Assembly: GCA_964512485.1 (NCBI GenBank)
Contig: CAZEHJ010000002.1
Span: forward strand, 37,558-101,557
DNA: 64,000 nt
Origin: CAZEHJ01 sp964512485
Lineage (GTDB): Bacteria; Bacteroidota; Rhodothermia; Rhodothermales; UBA10348
Reading direction: 5' to 3'
The notes below the pieces were generated by a model that was not told the DNA's origin, made no database searches, and saw only the letters and a list, made by a program, of their open reading frames with translations. Both the position numbers and the translations under genes were made by a program. Of the stretch, positions 25,847 to 33,774 are shown one piece after another; the stretch's first letter is position 1, and each line of letters opens with the position of its first letter.

Positions 25847-26609
25847 GGCGCATGCGTCTTCCACCACCGCGCTCGTAATTTCGTCTGAGGGCTGAAATTT
25901 CTTCCATCTTGTTCCTGACGACCTTCTCGTATTGGTCTCGGCTAACTACTTCACCTGAAACAGGTCGGGTAATGGCGGAAACGCTGTTCAGTGATATTTC
26001 AGTTGCCTTGAAGGAGAGCTGTCCCTCATTTATTGTCAGGACCAAAATGGCTCCAGGCAGGCCGGAATACACTTCCGGACCGACTTCGACGGGGATACCG
26101 AGGGCGAACCAGGCTTCAATCTTGGTCGTGTCCTGCATGGCGGTGGCCTTGTGCACGGTATAGCCGAGGTATTCACTTTCTTCACCGTCCAACTTCCACG
26201 CATAGGTGGGCTGTTCTGACTCGATCCGAAATGTGCGCCCCATGAACTCCCGGGACTCGATTATCTGTCCGTCCACCAGACTGTGGAATACTTCCAGAAT
26301 GTTCTCGTTATCCGAACGAGACCCCCCCATCTTCATTCGGGCGAGAATGTTATGCGATCGTAATTCTCCGCCTCTTGCGCCCGATTCTTCTTGTTCCTCG
26401 GGAGGCACTTCCATCATGAGCGATTCGTTCTCATTGAACAACAAGACCACAGGCTTCATCGCCTCTGTGGGAATGTCGAAATCTTTCAACATTTCCGGAA
26501 TTTCGAAGTCGTACTGCTGCGTGCGCTCATATACAATGGCACCCTGTTGCGCAGAAGAAACCAGCGGCATCAGGAAAAGCGCGGATAAAAAGAGGGCTGT
26601 TCGTTTCAT
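25842..26609 (-). CDS. GLPGLI family protein
   Basis: 255 residues from the ATG at 26609, which places a signal peptide first (MKRTALFLSALFLMPLVSSAQ). The family motif appears as YSGLPGAILVL, preceded by the usual YLGYTVHKAT and EAWFALGIPVEVGPEVY. These secreted proteins of unknown function are almost always encoded beside large outer-membrane receptors, as here. The C-terminus is basic and Gly/Arg-rich (YERGGGRRMRH), matching the tail of its partner. The gene is upstream of the receptor in a probable two-gene unit. Confidence 0.88.
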   Translation of the reverse strand: MKRTALFLSALFLMPLVSSAQQGAIVYERTQQYDFEIPEMLKDFDIPTEAMKPVVLLFNENESLMMEVPPEEQEESGARGGELRSHNILARMKMGGSRSDNENILEVFHSLVDGQIIESREFMGRTFRIESEQPTYAWKLDGEESEYLGYTVHKATAMQDTTKIEAWFALGIPVEVGPEVYSGLPGAILVLTINEGQLSFKATEISLNSVSAITRPVSGEVVSRDQYEKVVRNKMEEISALRRNYERGGGRRMRH

Positions 26610-26874
26610 TTGGGTAGTCGAGCTGTGATTCTCAAATACGTGTCTCGCTGAGGTAACCTCTTGAATGGGAGGCGAACGCGTGTTCTTGCGGGACACCGGT
26701 TAGACGCGGTCAATACGCGACACATTTCATCGTAATAAGAAGTCTCGGTGCAGAAAAATCTGCCCTTCTAAGTGTTCCTTCGACCGGTCCTGGTCGTAGA
26801 AAAAAGGAAAGTGCGTACATTCTGTGTCTCTACGGCAACGAATCCCGAATGTTGTTGGTTTTTTGGGCGCTGAA

Positions 26875-26918
26875 GTCGTTTTGTTTGGCCGCAGATGTCG
26901 TTTTGCACGACCGCAGCA
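26875..26918. repeat. Two imperfect 22-base direct repeats
   Basis: Two adjacent 22-base units share GTCGTTTTG at their start and CCGCAG near their end. They lie in the 352-base divergent region between the GLPGLI and ceramidase-like genes, about 44 bases before the latter's chosen ATG. Otherwise 26610-26961 shows no gene or terminator. Confidence 0.4.
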
Positions 26919-26961
26919 GAATTCGAATTCTATGAGCCCTACCACTGAGCATCTGACGCGA

Positions 26962-27720
26962 ATGAAATCGAACTGGCGCCTGACTACCTTGCTTGTGTTC
27001 ATTTTTGGCTCCCTGGCATGGATGCTTTCTCTTTCTCCGATACCCCAGGACAACGCATTTCACCTGTTCGCCGATACCAGATCCTGGCTGGGTATTCCCA
27101 ACTTCCTGGACGTGATGTCAAATATCCCGTTCCTGGTAGCCGGACTTTTGGGAATCAAAGCAGTGCGTGAGTCGAAGGAGCAAAAACCGACCACAGGTTG
27201 GCTTGTTCTTTTTGTCGGAATTGTCCTGGTTTCGGCTGGATCCTCCTATTACCACTGGAGTCCGGACAACGCTACGCTGGTCTGGGACCGACTCCCCATG
27301 ACAGTCGGGTTTATGGGACTGTTCGTAGCTCTGTCGACTGAATATGTGGATGCCAGGCTTCTCAAATGGCTTTTGATCCCGGCTATCGTCCTCGGGGTGG
27401 CGTCTGTGTGGTATTGGCACCTTACCGACGACCTCCGCCTATACGCATGGGTTCAGTTCATGCCGCTGGGGTCGATTCTGATCTATCTCTCGCTCTTCAA
27501 ATCACGTTTTTCGCACGGTCGACTGCTTCTTTTTGCTCTTGGTTTTTACATTTTGGCCAAGGTGACTGAGATCTATGATGTCGCCATCTTTGAAGCGATC
27601 GGAGGAGTTGCGAGTGGACACACGATCAAGCACCTGCTGGCTGCCGGCGGGTGTTATGCGCTGGTCATTTATATTCGAAAACGTCAGTTGATTTCCGTGA
27701 TACCAGAGGCCGATGCGTAG
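26962..27720 (+). CDS. Ceramidase-domain (alkaline ceramidase family) membrane protein
   Basis: 252 residues from the ATG at 26962 (an ATG at 26932 is possible). Seven or so transmembrane helices. The alkaline ceramidase motifs are present: SSYYHWSPDN with the DRLPMT segment after it, and SGHTIKHLLAA at the C-terminal end, giving the His/Asp zinc site of the CREST superfamily. Eukaryotic members hydrolyse ceramides; bacterial substrates are largely untested. The last 8 bases overlap the next gene, a serine hydrolase lipoprotein, suggesting coupled expression. Confidence 0.83.
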   Translation: MKSNWRLTTLLVFIFGSLAWMLSLSPIPQDNAFHLFADTRSWLGIPNFLDVMSNIPFLVAGLLGIKAVRESKEQKPTTGWLVLFVGIVLVSAGSSYYHWSPDNATLVWDRLPMTVGFMGLFVALSTEYVDARLLKWLLIPAIVLGVASVWYWHLTDDLRLYAWVQFMPLGSILIYLSLFKSRFSHGRLLLFALGFYILAKVTEIYDVAIFEAIGGVASGHTIKHLLAAGGCYALVIYIRKRQLISVIPEADA

Positions 27721-28795
27721 AAAGAAGATTGCGGGACCGTTTTTGATGTTGGTTTTATGCTCCTTGGCAGTGACGAGCTGCTCGCCGGGCACGACGCCCG
27801 ATGACGGAGATACGTGCGAGGCTGACCTGGAAGCGTTCGAGACATCGCTTCACGAATCACTTGATGATTTGAGCACCGATGCGGACTTCACGTTGATATT
27901 GGAAACGGTATCCGAGCGCACATTTACACACAGTACGGGTGCTTCGACTCCAAGTACGTCCTACAGGTCAGCTTCGACTTCCAAGTTGGTTACGTCCGTG
28001 TTGATACTGGACCAGATTGGTCGGGGGGGACTATCGCTGGACAGTCATCCTCAGGATTTCATTGTGGGTTGGCCCGTAGATGGGAATCTCTCTGAGATCA
28101 CGCTACGGCACCTTTTGAGTTTTACATCTGGACTTGAGACAGAACCACTCTGTATCAGTTTGGGGTTCTTTTCTTTTGAGAATTGCGTGGATCGCATTTC
28201 CGAAGTGAATTCGTCCGCTCCGCTTCCAGGCGAGCGTTTTTTCTATGGCCCGTCCCACATGCAGGTTGCAGGACTGATGGCGGTGAAGGCGGGAGGATTT
28301 TCTTCCTGGACGGCTCTTTTTGATTCTTTCCGAGCTGACACAGGACTATTTCCAACATCTCGATACGACCTGCCGTCTCCAACCAATCCTCGCCTGGCTG
28401 GTGGAATGCACTGGACGGCAGCTGAATACCATTTGCTTCTCGGCAAGCTGTTCAATGAGGAGCTACTGAGCCCCTCTCTTATCGCGGCGATGCGCTCAGA
28501 TCACGTCGGGCAGCGGACCATCGAATATTCGCCAGCACTCGAAGGGATCGGTGAGGACTGGCACTACGGCCTCGGAGTGTGGCTTGAGTGTCACTCTTCT
28601 GAATTCGATTGTGTACAAACGCCCACCATTTCAAGCGCAGGCGCATACGGCGCCTACCCTTTTATCGACTACGACGATGAATATTTCGGCATTCTGGCCC
28701 GGGAAGGCGGATTGACGACCTTTGACCGGGGATACCGATTGTTCGAGACCATGTCTGACGATTTTGAATCCTGGTCTGGAATGGATTGCGGGTGA
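27713..28795 (+). CDS. Serine hydrolase, class C beta-lactamase/DD-peptidase-like lipoprotein
   Basis: 360 residues. The signal peptide ends in a lipobox-like VTSC (Cys23). The nucleophile motif is STSK (Ser88, Lys91), followed by the LRHLLSFTSGL stretch seen in the family. The second motif, usually Tyr-x-Asn, reads Tyr-Gly-Pro here (FFYGPSH). These proteins range from D-aminopeptidases and esterases to true beta-lactamases, so resistance should not be inferred. The start overlaps the ceramidase-like gene by 8 bases. Confidence 0.82.
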   Translation: MRRKKIAGPFLMLVLCSLAVTSCSPGTTPDDGDTCEADLEAFETSLHESLDDLSTDADFTLILETVSERTFTHSTGASTPSTSYRSASTSKLVTSVLILDQIGRGGLSLDSHPQDFIVGWPVDGNLSEITLRHLLSFTSGLETEPLCISLGFFSFENCVDRISEVNSSAPLPGERFFYGPSHMQVAGLMAVKAGGFSSWTALFDSFRADTGLFPTSRYDLPSPTNPRLAGGMHWTAAEYHLLLGKLFNEELLSPSLIAAMRSDHVGQRTIEYSPALEGIGEDWHYGLGVWLECHSSEFDCVQTPTISSAGAYGAYPFIDYDDEYFGILAREGGLTTFDRGYRLFETMSDDFESWSGMDCG

Positions 28796-28858
28796 GCATT
28801 GTTGTCAGAGAATCCTATCTTCTGGGATATTCCACCATGACTTTCGATTGATTTGATC

Positions 28859-29548
28859 ATGACCAATCAGAGCCCATTTCTCTTTTTGATCCCGACCCTC
28901 ATCCTCGCCCTTGGATGTAGCACGGCGCAAATGGCATCTGTTCAAGAAACTGATCTCTCCAACAATGACACGTCTCTCGCGGAGCTGGAGCGCCTGTTCC
29001 GGGCTCGTCAGGACAGTGCCAAGACTGTATATGTTCAGGCTGATGTGGACTTCATGACCGGAATGATAGCGCATCACGCCCAAGCGTTGATCATGTCCGG
29101 TTTCGCTCCAGATAACGAAGCAGGCTCACAGGTTCAGGTTCTGACTTCGCGGATCATCAACGCACAGAAAGATGAAATTGTCACCATGCAGAATTGGCTC
29201 CGGGATCGTGATGAACCGGTACCCGAAATTCATATCGATGGTACCATGCTGATGATCCATGGTGTTGACGAGGAGCATCATCACATGCCGGGCATGCTGT
29301 CACAGGAGCAGCTGGACGAATTGAAAGCTGCTCGTGGAGCCGAATTTGATCGCCTGTTTCTGACCTATATGATTCAACATCACAAAGGAGCCGTCACGAT
29401 GGTGGACGTCTTGTTCAGCACAGACGGCGCGGCACTTGATGATCTCGCCTTTAAGGTCGGCTCGGATATCCAGGTCGACCAGCTCACGGAAATCGCGAGA
29501 ATGGAGCGAATGCTGGATCGAATAAACGAGTCGAATCAGTTTCCGTGA
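28859..29548 (+). CDS. DUF305 family lipoprotein
   Basis: 229 residues from the ATG at 28859; a TTG two codons earlier is less likely. A lipoprotein signal ends in LALGC. Two ferritin-like DUF305 halves are visible: MTGMIAHHAQALIM and MIQHHKGAVTM, each with the paired His motif. Between them lies a His/Met-rich segment (EEHHHMPGM). DUF305 proteins are periplasmic, often next to copper or other metal-handling genes, and their chemistry is unknown. The gene is followed by an LVIVD-repeat lipoprotein 47 bases later. Confidence 0.87.
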   Translation: MTNQSPFLFLIPTLILALGCSTAQMASVQETDLSNNDTSLAELERLFRARQDSAKTVYVQADVDFMTGMIAHHAQALIMSGFAPDNEAGSQVQVLTSRIINAQKDEIVTMQNWLRDRDEPVPEIHIDGTMLMIHGVDEEHHHMPGMLSQEQLDELKAARGAEFDRLFLTYMIQHHKGAVTMVDVLFSTDGAALDDLAFKVGSDIQVDQLTEIARMERMLDRINESNQFP

Positions 29549-29595
29549 TTGTTTCGGTAACCCATTTTTCCCACTCACCCGACTACCAATACACT

Positions 29596-31665
29596 ATGAA
29601 AGGCCCAGTACAAAGTCTTCTGTCCATTCGCGGGCGCGAAGCTCAATCATTGTGGACATTTGTGCTCGCATTTGTTCTGATCGGAATCGCAGGTTGCGCT
29701 CCGAAACAAGTGATGACGGATGCCGCACCCGCACAGGAGGCAACACCTGCCAGAGAAGCTGCACCCGCATATTCGGCGGACATGTCAACCATGGCCCCCT
29801 CTCCAGATCCACGTGTTGGTCTCGGAGCCGGACTTTTTGACGCCGAAGAAGCGATCTGGAACATGAATATGGTTTCTACGACTCCTCCGACGGAGAATTT
29901 CATCGGTATCACGAACTCGGATCTGGCATTTCTGGGCGACTATGTCTTTCAGGGCAACTACAACGGGATTCAAATCTTCGATGTAAGTAATCCCGCAAGG
30001 CCGGAACTGGTCACCGAATATGTATGCCCAGCATCCCAGAGCGACGTTTCTGTATATGGCAATCTGATGACTGTTTCAGGCGAAGGCCTTGGTGGTCGTC
30101 TTGATTGCGGCACGGAAGGCGTTCAGGAAGCTGTAAGCCATGACAGGCTTCGTGGTCTTCGTATTTTCAACATTGAGGACGTCAAGAATCCAGTTTATGT
30201 CTCCAATGTCCAGACATGTCGCGGTTCTCATACTCACTCTCTATTGAAGGACCCGAATGACGACGAAAATATCTATGTCTACATTTCTGGCTCTTCCAGT
30301 GTTCGTCCCGAAGAAGAGCTGGCCGGCTGTTCAGGTTTAGCTCCTTCCGAGGATCCAAACTCAGCCCTTTTCCGCATCGAAGTAATCAAGATTCCTCTCG
30401 ACAGCCCTGAAGATGCTGCCATCGTGAGCTCTCCAAGGATCTTCGAGAACCTCGTTGCACCGCCGGTCCACGGTCAGTCGCCTGCCGACATCAAGGAAAT
30501 CGAAGAAGCAAAGGCTCGCGGCGAGTTCGTGGTTGAGCTCTTTGGTCAGGAGCGAGTCATGCCTGCAGGATTCGTTACTCAGTTTCTGAATGGATTCATG
30601 GAAGGACAAGGAAAAGGTGGCGAAGAAGCCACGGCTGCCGACAGTGCAGCATTCCGGGAAGCTCTTCCTGCCATGATTGCTGCTCGATTCGGGGCTCCGG
30701 GTGGCGACGACGACGATGACGGTCCGGCTCCCGGTCCGACGCAGTGTCATGACATCACGCTGTACCCGGAAATTGGACGAGCCGGCGGAGCCTGTGGTGG
30801 ATACGGCTTGATGCTGGACATCACAGACCCTGCCAATCCTGTCCGGATGGATGCTGTAGCTGATTCCAACTTCTCGTACTGGCACTCTGCTACGTTCAGC
30901 AATGACGGTACGAAAGTCCTCTTTACGGATGAGTGGGGTGGGGGTGGCCAGCCTAAATGCCGCGAAGATGATCCGATGGAGTGGGGCGCAAACGCCTATT
31001 TCTCGCTCGCTGAAGACGGGAAAATGGATTTCACAACCTACTGGAAGCTTCCGGCTCCACAGACTTCTCTGGAAAACTGTGTAGCGCACAACGGTTCACT
31101 GATTCCGATTCCGGGTCGGGAGATCATGGTCCAGTCCTGGTATCAGGGCGGTATTTCCATTTTTGATTGGACAGATCTGAATAACCCATATGAGATCGCG
31201 TATCACGACCGTGGCCCTTCGGACGCCAATTCCATGGGCGCCGGTGGCAGCTGGTCTGTTTACTGGTACAACGGGTATATCTACAGCTCAGAAATCGCTC
31301 GCGGACTCGACGTGTTCGAACTCAAGCCGAGTGGTCATATCTCGGCGAACGAAATCGAAGCGGCCAACACGGTGCAGCTCGACTATTTGAACGCACAGGG
31401 ACAGCCCAAATTCGTATGGCCGACTACGTTTGCCTTGGCTGGTGCGTATCTGGATCAGATGGAACGGGCAGGGAGCTTGTCGGCAAACGTCGTTTCTTCG
31501 ACTCGTGAATCCCTGAATGCAGCGAAGTCGTCTTCAGGTTCAGCTCGCTCGGAAGCGCTGCGTGGACTGGCGCGCAGTCTTGCTGGTCCGGTTCGGGGTT
31601 CAAATGATCCCCAGAAGGGTCGCATGCTGATAGGGACAATCAGAAGACTGATTGCTGACAGCTGA
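29596..31665 (+). CDS. LVIVD-repeat beta-propeller lipoprotein
   Basis: 689 residues from the ATG at 29596. The lipobox is GIAGC, followed by an Ala/Pro/Glu-rich linker to about residue 70. LVIVD-type blades recur as NGIQIFDVSNPARPELV, RGLRIFNIEDVKNPVYV, YGLMLDITDPANPVRM and GGISIFDWTDLNNPYEI. An acidic patch (GDDDDDG) and several Cys lie in the middle. Function is unknown; such propellers are predicted to bind ligands at the cell surface. It appears co-transcribed with the DUF305 gene, and a strong terminator follows 27 bases after the stop. Confidence 0.85.
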   Translation: MKGPVQSLLSIRGREAQSLWTFVLAFVLIGIAGCAPKQVMTDAAPAQEATPAREAAPAYSADMSTMAPSPDPRVGLGAGLFDAEEAIWNMNMVSTTPPTENFIGITNSDLAFLGDYVFQGNYNGIQIFDVSNPARPELVTEYVCPASQSDVSVYGNLMTVSGEGLGGRLDCGTEGVQEAVSHDRLRGLRIFNIEDVKNPVYVSNVQTCRGSHTHSLLKDPNDDENIYVYISGSSSVRPEEELAGCSGLAPSEDPNSALFRIEVIKIPLDSPEDAAIVSSPRIFENLVAPPVHGQSPADIKEIEEAKARGEFVVELFGQERVMPAGFVTQFLNGFMEGQGKGGEEATAADSAAFREALPAMIAARFGAPGGDDDDDGPAPGPTQCHDITLYPEIGRAGGACGGYGLMLDITDPANPVRMDAVADSNFSYWHSATFSNDGTKVLFTDEWGGGGQPKCREDDPMEWGANAYFSLAEDGKMDFTTYWKLPAPQTSLENCVAHNGSLIPIPGREIMVQSWYQGGISIFDWTDLNNPYEIAYHDRGPSDANSMGAGGSWSVYWYNGYIYSSEIARGLDVFELKPSGHISANEIEAANTVQLDYLNAQGQPKFVWPTTFALAGAYLDQMERAGSLSANVVSSTRESLNAAKSSSGSARSEALRGLARSLAGPVRGSNDPQKGRMLIGTIRRLIADS

Positions 31666-31692
31666 TCGTCCAGTCGAGAAGATTTCTACGGC

Positions 31693-31730
31693 GAAAGCCC
31701 GTTATCCGATCATTCGGGTAACGGGCTTTC
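31693..31730. terminator. Bidirectional intrinsic terminator
   Basis: A 17-base-pair stem with one G-T wobble: arms 31693-31709 and 31714-31730 around a 4-base TCAT loop. The plus-strand arm ends in CTTTC and is followed by TGGTTTT, giving a weak U-tract after the LVIVD gene. Confidence 0.8.
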
Positions 31731-31817
31731 TGGTTTTCCCATCTTCCCATAGATTGGAGCCAATACTTGACCAGCTCTTGATCTTCATTTTGAGTCAGGC
31801 GCGCATTCCAAGGAGCA

Positions 31818-32450
31818 ATGGACAAAATCACGGTCGGCATTTTGATTTTCGATCAAGTCGAAGTTCTGGATTTTGCGGGTCCTTACGAGGTGTTTTCCCG
31901 GACGAGACTGCAACCCGGGACAGCATCGAGACAATCCGAGGATTCGGCGCCATTCAGCGTTTTTACTGTGGGCCGAAGTACCGCTCCAGTGAATGCCACG
32001 GGTGGCTTGAAGGTGATTCCAGACGTGGGAATCGGGGATGCTCCGGACATAGATCTATTGGTGATTCCGGGTGGTTTCGGGACGAGACCCCTTTTGGAGG
32101 ACGCGTCCATTATCGAGTGGATTCGCGATCGAGCCGGCCGCGCTAAATGGGTCACTTCTGTGTGCACGGGTTCACTATTGCTGGCCAAATCAGGGTTGTT
32201 GGCGGGTCTGAAGGCCACAACACATTGGGGGGCGCTCCAGACCCTCGGAGAGATTGACACCACTATCGACGTGCAGCCGACCTCCCGCGTTGTCCATGAC
32301 GGCGTTGTCACTTCGGCAGGAGTATCGGCAGGAATCGATATGGCGCTTCAAGTAGTGGAGTCGTTGTGCGGTGTAGGTGTAGCGGTAGACACCGCCAGGT
32401 ATATGGATTATCCGTACTCCCCGACGGAATCATCAGGTGATTTCAGTTGA
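31818..32450 (+). CDS. DJ-1/PfpI family protein (class I GATase-like)
   Basis: 210 residues. The nucleophile elbow is VCTGSLLLA with Cys116, and Glu24 lies in the FAGPYEVF segment, the usual partner. This resembles the isonitrile hydratase / AraC-N-terminal-like branch of the family; no DNA-binding domain follows. Activity could be hydratase, amidase or glyoxalase-like. AAGGAG lies upstream of the ATG. The stop codon overlaps the TTG start of an MFS transporter, so the two are coupled. Confidence 0.87.
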   Translation: MDKITVGILIFDQVEVLDFAGPYEVFSRTRLQPGTASRQSEDSAPFSVFTVGRSTAPVNATGGLKVIPDVGIGDAPDIDLLVIPGGFGTRPLLEDASIIEWIRDRAGRAKWVTSVCTGSLLLAKSGLLAGLKATTHWGALQTLGEIDTTIDVQPTSRVVHDGVVTSAGVSAGIDMALQVVESLCGVGVAVDTARYMDYPYSPTESSGDFS

Positions 32451-33718
32451 CGAACCGATCTGCTCAATTACGACGTTCGGCGGTCATGATTTCCTTGATC
32501 GCGGCGGGAGAAGCCGTGTTCTTTCTCCCGTTTGTTGTTGCCCGAGTTTTCAGACCAACATTTCTGGACGTTTTTGATCTGACCAATTTTCAATTGGGAT
32601 CGGCGTTTTCTGTCTACGGAATCGTTGCAATGGTGTCTTACTTCGCTGGAGGACCACTGGCCGACAGGTACTCTGCGCGGCGACTCATGGTCGCCGCGCT
32701 CCTCGCCACCTCCGTTGGCGGGATTATCTTCGCCACGATACCGTCGCTGCTCGTCCTGACGATCCTGTATGGATTCTGGGGGATGACCACCATTCTCCTT
32801 TTTTGGGCAGCCCTCATTCGAGCGACTCGCGAGTGGGGCGGATTGAAAGGACAGGGCCGGGCATATGGTATTCTGGATGGAGGACGTGGATTGTTCGCCG
32901 CCATGCTGGGATCCGTAACCGTCTGGATCTTTGCCCAGATGTTGCCCGATGAAGTAGCAACAGCCACATTGACTCAGCGTAGCGCTGCCTTGAGTCAGGT
33001 CATCTGGGTGTTCACCGCGATGGTAGTTGTGGCAGCGGGGCTGGTCTGGTTTTTGGTCCCAGATTCGGACAGCTCTGGCGAGCCCAACATGCTCCGGGAC
33101 AAATTGACGTTTGAAGGTGTGCGTTCGGTACTGAAAATGCCTGCTGTATGGATGCAGGCCATCATTGTGATCTGCGCGTACGTTGGATACAAAACCACAG
33201 ATGATTTCGCTCTTTTTGCGAGTGATGCGTTCGGATATGATGATGTGGCGGCAGCTCAGATCGGGACAATATCATTCTGGGTCAGGCCTCTGGCCGCCAT
33301 AGGCGCCGGCCTCATCGCCGATCGTGTGAGTTCATCCAAGGTGATCGGGATCAGCTTCGGAATGCTCGTGCTTTGCAGCACAGTTATCGCAGCAGGGCTT
33401 CTATCGGGCGGCATCTACTGGATGTTGGTCGCTACGATAGCGGGAACCAGTGCATGTATCTACGCGCTGCGAGGCATCTATTTTGCTCTTTTCGAAGAAG
33501 CGAAGGTTCCCCTTTCCGTGACAGGAAGTGCCATCGGGCTCGTGTCCGTCATCGGATACACGCCCGACATATTCATGGGGCCGCTCATGGGACTCTTGAT
33601 CGATCGATCTCCCGGAGCGTTGGGGCACCAACATGTTTTCGCCGTTCTGGCAGCCTTCGCGCTCATCGGTCTATTTACCAGCATCGTATTCCATCGATAC
33701 AATGCTGCCAGGCCCTGA
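32447..33718 (+). CDS. MFS transporter
   Basis: 423 residues and 12 predicted helices, with the loop 2-3 motif GGPLADRYSARR and its counterpart GLIADRVSSSK in the second half. The start is taken as the TTG overlapping the previous TGA (TTGA), because AGGTGA sits 7 bases before it; an ATG at 32486 is the alternative. Helix 1 begins near residue 12. The substrate is not predictable; coupling to a DJ-1/PfpI enzyme suggests a small metabolite shared by the two. Confidence 0.85.
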   Translation: MTNRSAQLRRSAVMISLIAAGEAVFFLPFVVARVFRPTFLDVFDLTNFQLGSAFSVYGIVAMVSYFAGGPLADRYSARRLMVAALLATSVGGIIFATIPSLLVLTILYGFWGMTTILLFWAALIRATREWGGLKGQGRAYGILDGGRGLFAAMLGSVTVWIFAQMLPDEVATATLTQRSAALSQVIWVFTAMVVVAAGLVWFLVPDSDSSGEPNMLRDKLTFEGVRSVLKMPAVWMQAIIVICAYVGYKTTDDFALFASDAFGYDDVAAAQIGTISFWVRPLAAIGAGLIADRVSSSKVIGISFGMLVLCSTVIAAGLLSGGIYWMLVATIAGTSACIYALRGIYFALFEEAKVPLSVTGSAIGLVSVIGYTPDIFMGPLMGLLIDRSPGALGHQHVFAVLAAFALIGLFTSIVFHRYNAARP

Positions 33719-33774
33719 ATCCATCTCCAGGATCCGGGCCGCTTTTCGGCCTTCGACTTACGTCTTTCGACCTC

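Noticed and set aside
25763..25867. ATG at 25867 as the receptor start
   Set aside because: It would overlap the GLPGLI gene, place a 35-residue repetitive hydrophilic stretch before the signal peptide, and disrupt export.
30361..31089. A 242-codon open frame antisense to the LVIVD lipoprotein
   Set aside because: The plus-strand frame has clear repeated blades; the antisense frame is a shadow.
33719..33774. Intrinsic terminator between the MFS and metalloprotease genes
   Set aside because: Only a 5-base GGCCG/CGGCC stem is visible, with no U-tract on either strand.
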